This document shows, in pieces, positions 19,935 through 31,399 of a DNA stretch of 64,000 bases (its first letter is position 1; each line of letters opens with the position of its first letter). The notes under the pieces are model-generated. The model was not told where the DNA came from and did not search any database. It was given only the letters and a program-made list of their open reading frames with translations. Both the position numbers and the translations under genes were made by a program. Source of the DNA: Closterium sp. NIES-65 (taxonomy: Eukaryota > Streptophyta > Zygnematophyceae > Desmidiales > Closteriaceae); assembly GCA_948144175.1 (NCBI GenBank), contig CANXME010001990.1, positions 3,100,001 through 3,164,000 on the forward strand, in the 5' to 3' direction.

Positions 19935-20817
19935 TGTTGAGTGATGCTTCCATTCGTATTCGCGTCTGTCTGCCTCCCATCATATGTTCGTGTGTTGCAT
20001 GTGTGGTGTGAGCGTGTGCAAGAATTTCTGTTTTATGCGGTTTGGATTTTTTGAGTGTGTGTGAATGCTATTTGGCTTGAGCAGATATCTGAAGTGACTC
20101 ATCTGCTCAAGTGCTTTCCGATGAGCCAAGGATCGCTTCAATCGAAGCACGAACGAGAAAGTTACGAACGTTCGAAGTTTGTATGCCTTTCGTGTCTGGT
20201 TGTGGCGACTATGGGAAGTTGTGGGAATGACTTTATATGGGGTACAGACTTTTGGGGGTTGGGAAATTCGTACCCATCATTGTAGATGCTGCCAAGTGGT
20301 TGGGTGAAGCCAAACCAGGTTGGCAAGTGTGGCCAAGTTGGGTGAGGTGGATTGTGGAGGTTGGGAAAATGACAAGGGTGAAAGTTGGGTTGCCTATTGA
20401 GAGGGAAATTGTGTGGCATGGGGTTTCCTTGGTTGGAAACTCCCTTGGGACCTTCCCTCTCATCCTTCTCTTCCCTCCTACTTGGTTTATTGCTACTCTA
20501 ACTTTCTTGTGTGCAACTTGTGTGAATTTGTGAGACAATTGTGATTGAGTTAAGATTTTATGGTAGCTTACCCCCTAGTGCGCCGAAATTCATAACTCAA
20601 TAAATTCTTCATCTTATTGTACGATTAAAATTGGGAATTGTAGCCACGGACTAGGGCTACAACATACAGTATCTGAGTTTCGTGAAAAGTTTTGACAGTG
20701 CACTTCTCGTCGACGACGTTTCTTGTGAGCGCGACTTTTCTGTCCAGAATTCTAAGCCAACGATTTTGAGAAATTTAGGCACCTAATCATCGTAGACCTC
20801 GTCCTTAGTCTCAAACA
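19935..20817 (+). repeat. copia A 5' LTR
   Basis: Begins TGTTGAGTGATGC and ends CAAACA. A TATA-like TTTATATGGGG lies at about 20231. Confidence 0.9.
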
Positions 20818-21052
20818 AGTAGTATCAGAGCAGATTGAGGACCTTGTGAAGAGTCTACTGAGGTGTGAAGACCCTCCTAGACCCACCATGGCCTGTGGGC
20901 ATGCCTAAGTGGAGTTCTAGAGGTTGGATGTGACTTCCGCTAAGGGGAAACTCTGCCGAAGTTTCGTTGGCGCCGACACTTGTGAAGATTGTGTGGATCT
21001 ACATTGTGACCAGCAAATGGGGAGCTGAAACCTCTGATTGGGAGTAGAAGAG

Positions 21053-24000
21053 ATGAATCAAGGGAGTGGAGATGCAGCTGAGAAGAGGAGTGAACCGCCA
21101 CCATCCAAGATCGAAGCTTTGGATGGCTCCAACTATGAGGAATGGAGCGGGCGGATGCAGAGCGCCTTCAAGCGCTACAAGCTGCTAAAAATTGCAATGG
21201 GAGAGGAGAAGATGCCGGGGGAAGGAGATGCCCGCGATCGGTGGATTGAGAAGAGCGCGGTGCTGTACGACCTCATCCTCCAATCGGTCAACAACGACAT
21301 GTTCCAGCACATCATGGATTTGGTGGAGTTGGATGATTCCGGACCGAAGGCATGGAAGCTGCTACGCGACGTGATTCAGCCCAACACGCTGCCGATGGTG
21401 ATTGTGTTGGAGAAGGAGTTGGCTGCCCTCTTCATGAAACCGGGAGATGATGTGAAACCGGTCCTTGACAAGATCAAGGACACCGATGCGAGGATGGCAT
21501 TGGCGGTCAGCGAAGTGTCGCAGATGCAACAGTGCACCAAGATCATCTCGGTGCTCGACAACTCGTGGGACAACCTCATCCCCACCCTCAACGTTCAGCA
21601 GGACAAATGGACGTCTGAGTGGCTACGGCAGCAGATTCTGCAGGAGGACTTCCGAAGACGCCACACGGGAGGTGGTGCTGCCAACAAAACTGCTGAGGGG
21701 TATGGAGCTGCAGGAGGCAGCAGAGGAAGAGGGGGAGGGAGAGGCCGAGGCCGTGGGAGAGGCTTTGGTAGAGGAAGAGCCCGAGGTGACTATACTGAGG
21801 GGCGTGGGAGCTCTGAAGGCAGGGGGAGCACCCGAATGGAGGGTGCGTGCTGGTACTGCAAAAAGGCTGGACACCCATGGTTCAAGTGTTTCAGCCGGCC
21901 TGAGGGATGGGCGCCCCCAGGCATGAAGCCGCCTAGTGGTGAACGCGCACGAGGTGGCGCTGTTCAAGGTTCAGGTGCACAAGGTGATGGTGCACAAGGT
22001 AAAGCCGACCCTGGGATGTTCCTCATGGTTGAGGATGTGAAACGAAGTGAGGGTGATGTGGGTTCGGTTGGGAAGGTAGTGATGCACCCCCTCACTCACT
22101 GGGTGATCGATTCAGGTTGCACAAGTCACATAAACCCACCAGCAAATTTGCTTGACAAGGTAAAACTCTTTGGGAAGATCAAGTTTGTGGCTGCCGCTTC
22201 AGGTGCTTTGCTCCCTATGCTTGGTGTGGGGAATGCCAAGGTTATGAGAGCTAAAGGGGGGCTTGTGGGGCTGGGGAATGTGTTGGTGGTAGAAGGTTTG
22301 TTCGCTAACCTCCTCTCTGTGCGCCGGTTGCAGAAAAACAAGGCCAAAGTGACCTTCGGCCCAACTTGCTGCCGTGCAAAGCTTGGGAAGTTGCTGTTGA
22401 GGGATTTGGAGGAGAAGAGCAGCTGCATCAAGGACCTATGGCAGCTGCCCATCATTCCTTGGAATGGGAAACCACCAGCAACGGCAGCGGCAACAGCAAC
22501 GGCTAAAGCAACTGCGGGAGGAGAGGAGACTGCACCAACGGATGGGGCCCTGGATGCAGTCAAGAAGGTGCAGCAGCCACAGCAGCCACATGGTGAGGTG
22601 TTTGCTGGTGTGGATGCAACCGCTGCATGGGCAAAGGCTTCATCCGGGAGTGGTGAGACCGATTGGGAGATGTGTCACGAGAGGCTGTGTCATGTGAATT
22701 TTCCTATGCTGCAGAAGCTAGTGAAGGATGGGAGCTTGAAGGGGCTTGAGGTGAAGGGGGCAGCAAAGGAGATTGGGAGCTGTCCTACATGCCTTGAGAC
22801 CAAGTTCACAAAATTTCCCTTTAGCAGGAGCACAAAACCAGCCAAGGCTCCACTTGCGCTTGTGCACATGGACGTGGTGGGCCCCATGAGGGCCCCTTCG
22901 CTCTCGGGCAGCCGCTACTTCTTGACCATTGTAGACGACCACACGCGTGTGGTGTGGGTCTATCCTCTTAAGACTAAGGGGGAGGTGGCAACGGCTGTTC
23001 TTAAGGAGTGGATGCCGAGAGCTCAAAGGGAGATTGGACATAAGGTGAAGGTGATCCTCACCGACAATGGAGGAGAGTTCATTGGCAGTGAGTTTTAGGC
23101 GGTGCTGAAGAAGAAGGGGATCCAGCATCAGGTCACGATGCCCTACAACCCTCAGCAGAACGACGTGGCTGAGCGGTTCAACCGGACCCTGCAGGAAGGT
23201 GCTCGCACTCTCCTTGGGCATGCAGGGTTGCCGGATCCATTTTGGGTGACTGCGCTGAGGCAGGTCGTTGTTGTGAAGAACTGGGTGCTGGCAACTATGG
23301 GGGACAAGAAGTGGGTCCCCTAGACCAAGTGGTATGGGAGTCCACCAGCAGTCAACATGCTGAGAGCCTTTAGCTGCATGGTGGTGTTTCATGTGCCGAA
23401 GGAGAAGAAGGGAAAGCTGGAAGCCTCTGGGAGATGGGCTGTGCACTTGGGACTTGCCAAGGATCACAAGGGCTGGTTGATTTGGGACTTGACCAGTCAG
23501 CAGCTGACTGTGTCAAGGGATGTCAAGTTCCTTGAGTCTTTGTACTAGAAGGAGTGGAAGTAGCAGCAGCAGCAGAAGCTTCCTACAACACCACTGATCA
23601 TTGAGGCCGATGAGGTGCAGCGGCCTTCGAGACAAGTGCAGGTCACTGTCTTAGAGGAGGAGATCTTTGGGGTGACTGAGGATGGGGGAGAACCTGAGGT
23701 GGAGGAGCAGCAGCAGCAGCAACAGCAACAGCAGTAGCAGCCACAACAGCAGGATGAGCAAGGTGCTCCACAAGGTGTCGTACGTACGGGTGACCGTCCT
23801 AGGAGGGATGTGCGCCCTCCTAACAGGCTGACCTATGCGAGCCGTGGCAAGCGAAAGGTGGTACGGGCTGGGAGTGGTGCTGAGCAGTGTGATGAGGAGG
23901 AGATAGCGCACTGCTACTGGACAGCCGTCCCTGAGCCCGAGACGCTTACCGAGGCCTTGAGTGGGCCCGATGCTGAGAAGTGGAAGTAGAGTGTGAAGGA

Positions 24001-25513
24001 GTATGACTCTCTGCTGGAAAACGAGACATGGGAGCTGTGTGAGCTGCCTCCTGGGAAGAAGGCAATCTCTTCGAAGCTAATTTTCAAGCACAACTATGGA
24101 CCTGATGGGGCACTGACCCGCTACCAGTCAAGGCTTGTGGCTAAGGGGTTTCAGCAGACAAAGGGAAAGGACTTCGACGAGCTCTATGCTCCTGTGGGGA
24201 AAGGCACAACACTGCGGGTTTCATTGGCAATGGCTGCATACCGCGGATGGAGGATGAAGCAGTTGGACATCACCACTGCCTTCCTCAATGGGATCATCAT
24301 GGAGGAGCTGTACATGCTGCAGCCTGAGGGGTTGGATGATGGGAGCGGCAGGGTGTGCAGGCTGAAGAAGGCCATCTATGGCCTGAAGCAGGCTCCTCGT
24401 GCATGGTACCACAAGCTGGAGGAGACACTGCTGGCTGGAGGGTTCAAGAAGAGTGAGTGCGACCACAGCCTGTTCCTGTTGCAAGAGAAGGAGCAGTTCC
24501 TCATGCTCCTGGTGTACGTGGATGACATCCTTCTTTTCTCCGAGTCATCTGCGATGATTGAGCGTGTGGAGGAGATGCTGGAGATGTAGTTCAAGTGCTC
24601 GAAGATGGGAGATGTGAAGTACTACCTGGGGATGCATGTGGAGAGGGACCTCGACAAGGGAGTGTTGAGGTTGCACCAGAGGAAGTACTGTGAGGGGCTG
24701 GCCGAGAAGTATGGGCTAAAAGATGGAGGAAAGCCAGCCACCCCACTGCCTTCGGGGTTCACAGTGGAGCCCTGTGCTGATGAGGAGGTGGTGGGTGAGA
24801 GTGACAGGAAGCTGTTTCACTCCAGGGTGGGGGCACTCAACTATGCGGCTAACCACATGCGGCCTGACATTGCCTTTGCTACATCTAGGCTTACGAGTGT
24901 GGTTTCACGCCCCAGTCATGAGCAGCTAGAAGCGGCCAAGAGGTTGGTCTGCTATGTGAGCGCTACAGCTTCAGTGGGCTTGGAGTACAGTGTTGTGCGA
25001 CAAAGGCTGCAGAGGGGTGCAGCTAACTTGAGCAAGGGGGAGATGCTCTTGACTTGCTACACCGACGCCAGCTTCAACTCTGTGAAGGCGGATGTCACCA
25101 GCATTGGAGGCTATGTGTGCCTGTTTGGAGGTGGTGCAGTGAGCTGGCGCAGCAAGAAGCAGAACGAGGTGGGGCTGTCCTCGTGTGAGACTGAGTACAT
25201 GGCCCTTCATCATGGGGCAAAGGAGGTGGTGTGGTTGAGGCGCTTCTTGGAGGAGATTGGTGTTGCTCAGAAGGAGCTGACTGTGATATTCTGTGATAAT
25301 GAGTCGGCGGTGAAGCTTGCGAAGAATGCTTGCCTTCATGGCCTGACAAAGCACATCAGGCCTAAGTGGCATTGGACAAGGAGGCTCCTAGACAAGGAGG
25401 TGCGGTTGGAGATTGTGAAGACCCAGCAGCAGGCGGCTGACATTCTCACCAAGCGCCTGGCAGAATCTGAGAATTGCAAGGGCATGAAGTTTACGGGAAT
25501 GAGTGTGCATTGA
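21053..25513 (+). pseudogene. copia A gag-pol, one frame with seven TAG codons
   Basis: The first ATG is at 21053. Gag contains DGSNYEEWSGRM and a canonical zinc knuckle CWYCKKAGHPWFKC (about 21847-21888). Protease has WVIDSGCTSHI. Integrase has HERLCHVNF...CPTC, HMDVVGP and LTDNGGEF. RT has KLIFKHNYGPDG, QLDITTAFLNG and YVDDILLF. RNase H has CYTDASFNS and SSCETEYMA. The frame never shifts over 4.46 kb. It contains TAG at 23096, 23321, 23546, 23561, 23735, 23987 and 24587, and no TAA or TGA before the terminal TGA at 25511. Several TAGs lie where Gln fits (in a Gln run, before FKCSKMGD, after KWVP). Confidence 0.92.
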
Positions 25514-25570
25514 GGGTGCATGCTTGAACTATGGCATGTGGGATGATGGTTGGCAGCCAGAGGGAGAGTT

Positions 25571-26447
25571 TTTTGAGTGATGCTTCCATTCGCATCCACG
25601 TCTGTCTGCCTCCCATCATATGTTCGTGTGTTGCATGCGTGGTGTGAGCGTGTGCAAGAATTTGTTTTTTGTGTAGTTTGGATTTTTTGAGTGTGTGTGA
25701 ATGCTACTTGGCTTGAGCAGATATCTGAAGTGACTCATCTGCTCAAGTGCTTTCCGATGAGCCAAGGATCGCTTCAATCGAAGCACGAACGAGAAAGTTA
25801 CGAACGTTCGAAGTTCGTATGCCTTTCATGTCTGGTTGTGGCGACTATGGGAAGTTGTGGGAATGACTTTATATGGGGTACAGACTTTTGGGGGTTGGGA
25901 AATTCGTACCCATCATTGTAGATGCTGCCAAGTGGTTGGGTGAAGCCAAACCAGGTTGGCAAGTGTGGCCAAGTTGGGTGAGGTGGATTGTGGAGGTTGG
26001 GAAAATGACAAGGGTGAAAGTTGGGTTGCCTATTGAGAGGGAAATTGTGTGGCATGGGGGTTTTCTTGGTTGGGAACTCCCTTGGGGCCTTCTCTCTCGT
26101 CCTCCTCTTCCCTCCCACCTGGTTTATTGCTACTCTAACTTTCTTGTGTGCAACTTGTGTGAAATTGTGAGACAATTGTGATTGAGTTAAGATTCTATGG
26201 CAGCTTACCCCCTAGTGCGCCGAAATTCATAACTCAAGAAATTCTTCACCTTACCGTAGGATTCAAAATGGGAATTGTAGCCACGGACTAGGTCTACAAC
26301 ATATCTGAGTTTGGTGAAGTTTTGACAGTGCACTTTTCGTCGACGGCGGTTCTTGTGAGCCCGTCTTTTCTGTCCAGAATTCTAAGCCAACGATTTTGAG
26401 AAATTTAGGCACCTAATCATCGTAGACCTCGTCCTTAGTCTCTAACA
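25571..26447 (+). repeat. copia A 3' LTR
   Basis: Matches the left LTR with scattered substitutions and small indels. The first bases are TTTTGAG (the TG terminus mutated) and the end is CTAACA. Confidence 0.9.
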
Positions 26448-26579
26448 CTTTGCACGTCAACGCCCGACCAGCACCAGCAGCCAGCCGTATGCAACAGAGC
26501 ACGTGCAGCCGCAATCGGGGACGTGAGCAAGACATCCCCATATACGGAGAGCAAACGCTGGAGCAGGGGACCTAGTCCA

Positions 26580-29487
26580 TAGGATGGTTAATAGACTTGT
26601 AGGCGTGAGGAACTGGGTTGAAAGTTAAGATTCTGCGCACCATAGCGGAATACAAAGGGCCGCTGAAAATGGGGGGTAGTGGCATGACACATGGAGGTAC
26701 AAGCGATCTCTATGATCAGGCCAATGCGACGCTCAGCGATCCCATTTTGCTGCGAGGGGTTCGGCTGCGAGTAGGAATTCGGTTGCCATGCGCACGACAA
26801 AATTGCTCAATCTCATTGGAGGTAAGCTTTCCATTCTGGTTAGAGTACAAATGAATCGCAGGACGGCCTCGATGGGTGAGGATGGCCGCGATCCACGGGA
26901 AAAGAGCGTTAGGCTAATCGGCCTTCCACTACAACGGAAACACGGTGGTGAGCAAAATCGTCCATGTGCAGAATATGAAGAGGCTCTCATAGCAAAACTC
27001 TTGGGAGAATGTGGCAAGAGTGCCCCTCATAGAAGAGTATGTACAAGTTGCAAACCGCTCATGCCTGAGAAATGTGTTGGTGACACCCAGGTCCTAAAGA
27101 CCCACATCGACCAAGTTCCTACAAAACAACAAAAGATGCAGACTTGCTAGGGTGCCAGAGGGCACTGCCAGACATGGGCTGCGCTGGACGACCTGTTTAT
27201 AGATGGGATCAGCAACTGCGATTGCAACAGGAGCTCGAAGAGGCGCAAGGGCGTGTGGTCACGGAAGTAACACCGCCCGGAGTTGAGCATGAAGGAATGC
27301 GACGCATCTGCAATGGTCACACCTATGCTAGCAACAGCAAAGGATCCTAAGCACCTGGAGATCCTGAACTCGATTCACATGAGTATTAAGGTCCACCAAC
27401 ACTAGGTTTCAAAGCATACATGGCAGCAGGAAGATTCTGTCATGTCCATACTAACGATAGGCACACCACGTTGCATTAGAGAGTATCAGCCCAAGAGAGC
27501 AGCCCGATGTCCAGAGCTCATATAATAGAGGTTGTTGTGGCGACGAAAGCACCGTGTTGCGGAGTGATCCTGCGTCCGCAGACCATGCCAGCACTGAGGT
27601 TAGTCTGAAGATGATACTGGCGGGCATGGTGACACGGCGACCCGACACCCAGCTCGCAGGACCGCCATTGCGGCCAACGGTCCTCGGGCCACCAGGGCCC
27701 TACTACTGTTGAGAGACCCACTGCTGAAATGACCGCCACTGCTGCTACTGCAGCAGCTGCTACTGATGCTGTACCACCACACCCCCAAAGCCAGGACCTC
27801 CTCCAACGTCAACCCCTTAAGACGCGCAACCATCCCCACGCATCCATAACCATGATCCCCTTAGCGCCTGCCATGCCTGCCCGAGGCAGAAGCAGCAGCT
27901 GCAACCTCAGTAGTAGGAGCGGGCTCTGCAACAGAAGTGGAGGCAGAAGAGACAGGGGCCTGAGGGGGGGCACACCCCTTGAAAAAAGGGGATACCACCC
28001 CACCAGTAGTCGCGGCGATGGTGCGGAGGCGAGTCTTGATCTTAGTGAGACTAGTGTCAAAATGATCGAGAGGGAGCTCAGTAGGGTGCATGGCGAGGAG
28101 GGCGTCGCGTGCGGGAGGCGAGTCGCAAGGAGATGAAGGGTGAGATACATGGGGCAGGGGAACAATACAAGCTGCTAAGTAGTGCAAGCATCACAATAGC
28201 AAGCGTCAAGTACGAGAAGGTGGGTCATAAGGTCAGCAACAAGTGTGGAAAGATAGTAGGTCGGGGAAGAGAAAGGGCATGGTGAGACAGCCCAGGGTAG
28301 CGGAAGAAAGGTGGAGTAGCGAGTGGAGAAACTCCTTCGCTGTCCTGACCTAACGGAAATGAGCACGCTTGGCAGGAGGGAGGTTGCGACCAAGGGCACG
28401 ACGTGTTGCTGCATCGCGCGACTCCCAAACCAAGTGCTTGGCCTGAGCAATGGCGTGGGCCTCCTGGTCTGTCTCGGAGGTGCCAAAGGGGGGCGCGGGG
28501 GAAAAGACAGCTCACCCGACATATGGGCGTACATGTATACATCGTCCTGGTGCTAACTCTGTACATGAAGCTGAACTCCACTCTGCCAAACGTCAAAGTC
28601 AATCATTCGGCCCTCCACATCGAAGTGCAGCACAAACTCTGAAGTCATAGTGAACGGGACGAGCGGCGCAATTATAGGCTCATGAGTGGCAGAGGCGGGA
28701 AGCTAGGTCAAGGCCGGCTTGTTGAGAATCTAGGATGGCAGCAAACTGAAAGAGCGAACCAAAAAGGGCGTGCAGTGGCTAAGGCTGACACCAGGCGCAG
28801 CAGTGGCAAGAGTAGAAGGTGGAGACGTAGTGGCGACAGCCAGGGCGACAATTGTAACGAGCTTGCAAGCTCAAGTAGATGCAGTGGTAATGTGTGTAGG
28901 GAGCAAGCGGCAGTAGCGGGGAAATATGCAGCTGCAGCAGCCGGCAGCAACTTGCAGCGCTAGGGCAGCGCGAGCGTGAGCGTAGGCAGTTTAGGGGCAG
29001 GTAGTGCGGGCATGGGCGCTGTAAGCAGTGCGAGCGCGGCTGCACGTGCGCGGGCAGGAGCGCGTGCAGTTGGGTGGGGGGCTGAACGAACACAGGCAGC
29101 TGCGCGAGCGGGTGCGCAAGTGCAGGCAGCGGCGCGAGCGGCGGCGGCGTTAGCGGCGGCGGCAACAGCAACGCCAGCGGCAGCAGTGTTAGCAGCGAGC
29201 GAGCAGGCTGCAGTGCAAGTGCGCGCGCGTAGTGCGGGCAACGAAAGCGGGCCATGGGAGGCGGTGCCAATGCGAGTGATGGCGGCAGTGTGAGAGCGAT
29301 GGTGGCAGCGCGAGCGCGTGGGTGGCAGCGCGAGCGCTTGGGTGGCAGCGAGTGTGCGGGCGGCAGTACGAGCGCACCTAGAGCGCTACGAGGCACTAAT
29401 ACGGAGCGAGCTAAGGTTGGACGAGGGTGGGCTAGACCAGGGTGGGGCGAGGCGGAAGGGTGGATCCTAAACATACGATTGATACCA
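26580..29487 (-). pseudogene. decayed minus-strand copia gag/integrase remnant
   Basis: Integrase tail QQNGIAERRIGLIIEIACTS at about 26680-26740. Gag N-terminus LHFDVEGRMIDFDVW near 28600, compare LTFDAEGRAIDFAVW in copy 1. Gag middle MHPTELPLDHFDTSL and GGVVSPFFKGCAPP at about 27960-28110. Many frame breaks; one in the gag start is TAG (28553-28555). An Ala/Arg-rich GC segment with AGCG repeats (28960-29380) corresponds to the 5' leader. RT, RNase H and the 3' LTR are missing. Confidence 0.7.
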
Positions 29488-29632
29488 TGTCAACAAGTTC
29501 AAAACTACTACTGATATCAGGAGGGCATTTAGGGTTCATATGAATGAACCAAAGTTACACCCTCTACAACTTAGAGTGTGTAGCCCTATCTAAGCAAGTT
29601 AGCCTACAAACAGATATAGTTATAACTTGACA
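29488..29632 (-). repeat. LTR of the decayed minus-strand copia
   Basis: 145 bp from TGTCAACAAG to ACTTGACA. It is preceded on the + strand by CGATTGATACCA, i.e. a minus-strand primer site TGGTATCAATCG. The partner LTR was not found. Confidence 0.65.
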
Positions 29633-30044
29633 TATAATGCCTAGTTTTGATTATCCTAGCGATAAATATTTGTGGAGGAACATGCCTAATTGGTAACCAC
29701 TAGGTCAATATGTTCGTAAGGAAGGCAAGAGAAGAGAGTGCATCTTGCTCCCCTTCTAGAAGGCAACTCCAATTTCTTTTTTATTCGGTTTTTTTCCCTT
29801 ATTAACTGTTACTGTACTTGTGCCATGGCTGCTCAATAGAGCAAGCAAGCAGGACCCGAGTCCCCGCATTGCTTACATGCGTATGCTGGAAGATCAGAGG
29901 CTGAACAGTGACGCGGTAGCCGGTAAAGGCGGAACGTGTGCTGTATATTATGCTTCGCAATGCCGCTCATTAGAACTCTAAGCTGCTGGTTTGCTGAGAA
30001 GAGTGTAATTGCAGGAAAGCAGCCAGGTGTGGTTGGGACATGAG

Positions 30045-30330
30045 GGAACAGGTGAGGCAGAATCGTGCCCTGATGTGCGCAAGGAGAGAGTCAAATCGAT
30101 CATCCTGTGATAAGTGCAGTTGGGCAGAGAAGAGAATGGGGGGAGGAAGATGGATAGAGCGAGACCGGGTGAGGGAGAGCAGGTGAGGCGGAATAGAGCC
30201 CTGATGTGCGCAAGGATCAAGTCAGTCGTCCGTGGACTAAGTGTAGTGGGGCAGAAAGGAGAACGACGCGGGAAAAGATGTGTAGGAAGAGACCGGGTGA
30301 CAAAGAGCAGGTGAGGTGGAATTGTGTTGT
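30045..30330. repeat. about 130-bp tandem duplication, 2+ copies
   Basis: CAGGTGAGGCAGAATCGTGC-type starts recur at about 30055, 30180 and 30307 with matching flanks (CCTGATGTGCGCAAGGA). Function unknown; no coding frame. Confidence 0.7.
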
Positions 30331-30557
30331 GAGGCGTCTCAGAAACACGAACTGGATGCTCCTGCTGCAACTCCTATCACGGCCGGGTAATGAGTTAAGG
30401 CGGGTTAGACTAAACAGTTGTTTTGAACTGAACTTACTTTGGGGTTGGTTATGGGGAAATCAGAAATGAGTTGCTGCAGCTGTTGCACGGCTTTGGTTGC
30501 CCTGACGGGAAGAGAGGAATGGGCGGGATGGAGAGACAGACGGATGGGATTGATGGC

Positions 30558-30558
30558 A

Positions 30559-30592
<34 letters not shown>
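30558..30592. repeat. poly-G tract, about 34 bases
   Basis: Uninterrupted G run; a second run of about 17 G lies at 31466-31482. Length may be unreliable in assembly. Confidence 0.9.
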
Positions 30593-30593
<1 letters not shown>

Positions 30594-30823
30594 GAAGGGG
30601 AAGGCAGGGATGCGGGGGTGGAGGGGAGGAAGAGGGATGCGGGGGAATGGGTGGGTGGGAGGGATGGAACGGAGGGAGGTATCGTGGGGAGGGATGGCGG
30701 GGTTAGCAGGGGTTGGAGGAAAGGGTGAGAGGAATGGGAGAGACGGGAGGGATGGACAGAAGCGGATTGAGGATGGGAGGGAAGCAAAGGATGGTGGGAC
30801 TGGGGAAGTGCAAGATGAGCCGC

Positions 30824-31399
30824 CGTGCACCTATGGGCGCCGTGCACCTATGGGCGCCGTGCACCTATGGGCGCCGTGCACCTATGGGCGCCGTGCACCT
30901 ATGGGCGCCGTGCACCTATGGGCGCCGTGCACCTATGGGCGCCGTGCACCTATGGGCGCCGTGCACCTATGGGCGCCGTGCACCTATGGGCGCCGTGCAC
31001 CTATGGGCGCCGTGCACCTATGGGCGCCGTGCACCTATGGGCGCCGTGCACCTATGCGCGCCGTGCACCTATGGGCGCCGTGCACCTATGGGCGCCGTGC
31101 ACCTATGGGCGCCGTGCACCTATGGGCGCCGTGCACCTATGGGCGCCGTGCACCTATGGGCGCCATGCACCTATGGGCGCCGTGCACCTATGGGCGCCGT
31201 GCACCTAGGGGCGCCGTGCACCTATGGGCGCCGTGCACCTAGGGGCGCCGTGCACCTACGGGCGCCGTGCACCTACGGGCGCCGTGCACCTACGGGTGCC
31301 GTGCACCTACGGGTGCCGTGCACCTACGGGTGCCGTACACCTACGGGTGCCGTACACCTATGGGTGCCGTACACCTTTGGGTGCCGTACACCTATGGGT
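30824..31399. repeat. 17-bp minisatellite, about 34 copies
   Basis: Unit GTGCACCTATGGGCGCC. The left two-thirds is almost invariant. Variants (CTAGGGG, CTACGGG, GGTGCCGTACAC) accumulate step by step toward the right edge. Long + strand frames here (GRRAPMGAVHLWAPCTY) are repeat artefacts. Confidence 0.95.

Larger units (their letters stand above)
19935..26447 (+). mobile_element. full-length Ty1/copia element 'A' (6.5 kb)
   Basis: LTRs 19935-20817 (883 bp) and 25571-26447 (877 bp). A perfect 5-bp TSD CTTTG lies at 19930-19934 and 26448-26452. Primer site TAGTATCAGAGCAG follows the left LTR (from about 20820), and purine-rich AGAGGGAGAG precedes the right LTR. One gag-pol frame spans 21053-25513. 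LTR divergence of a few percent indicates a moderately old insertion. The element is inactive if its in-frame TAGs are stops. Confidence 0.93.

Noticed and set aside
20055-20538. Short conserved-looking ORFs, repeated at 25691-26181
   Set aside because: They recur because they lie in the two LTRs of copia A; no protein family is evident.
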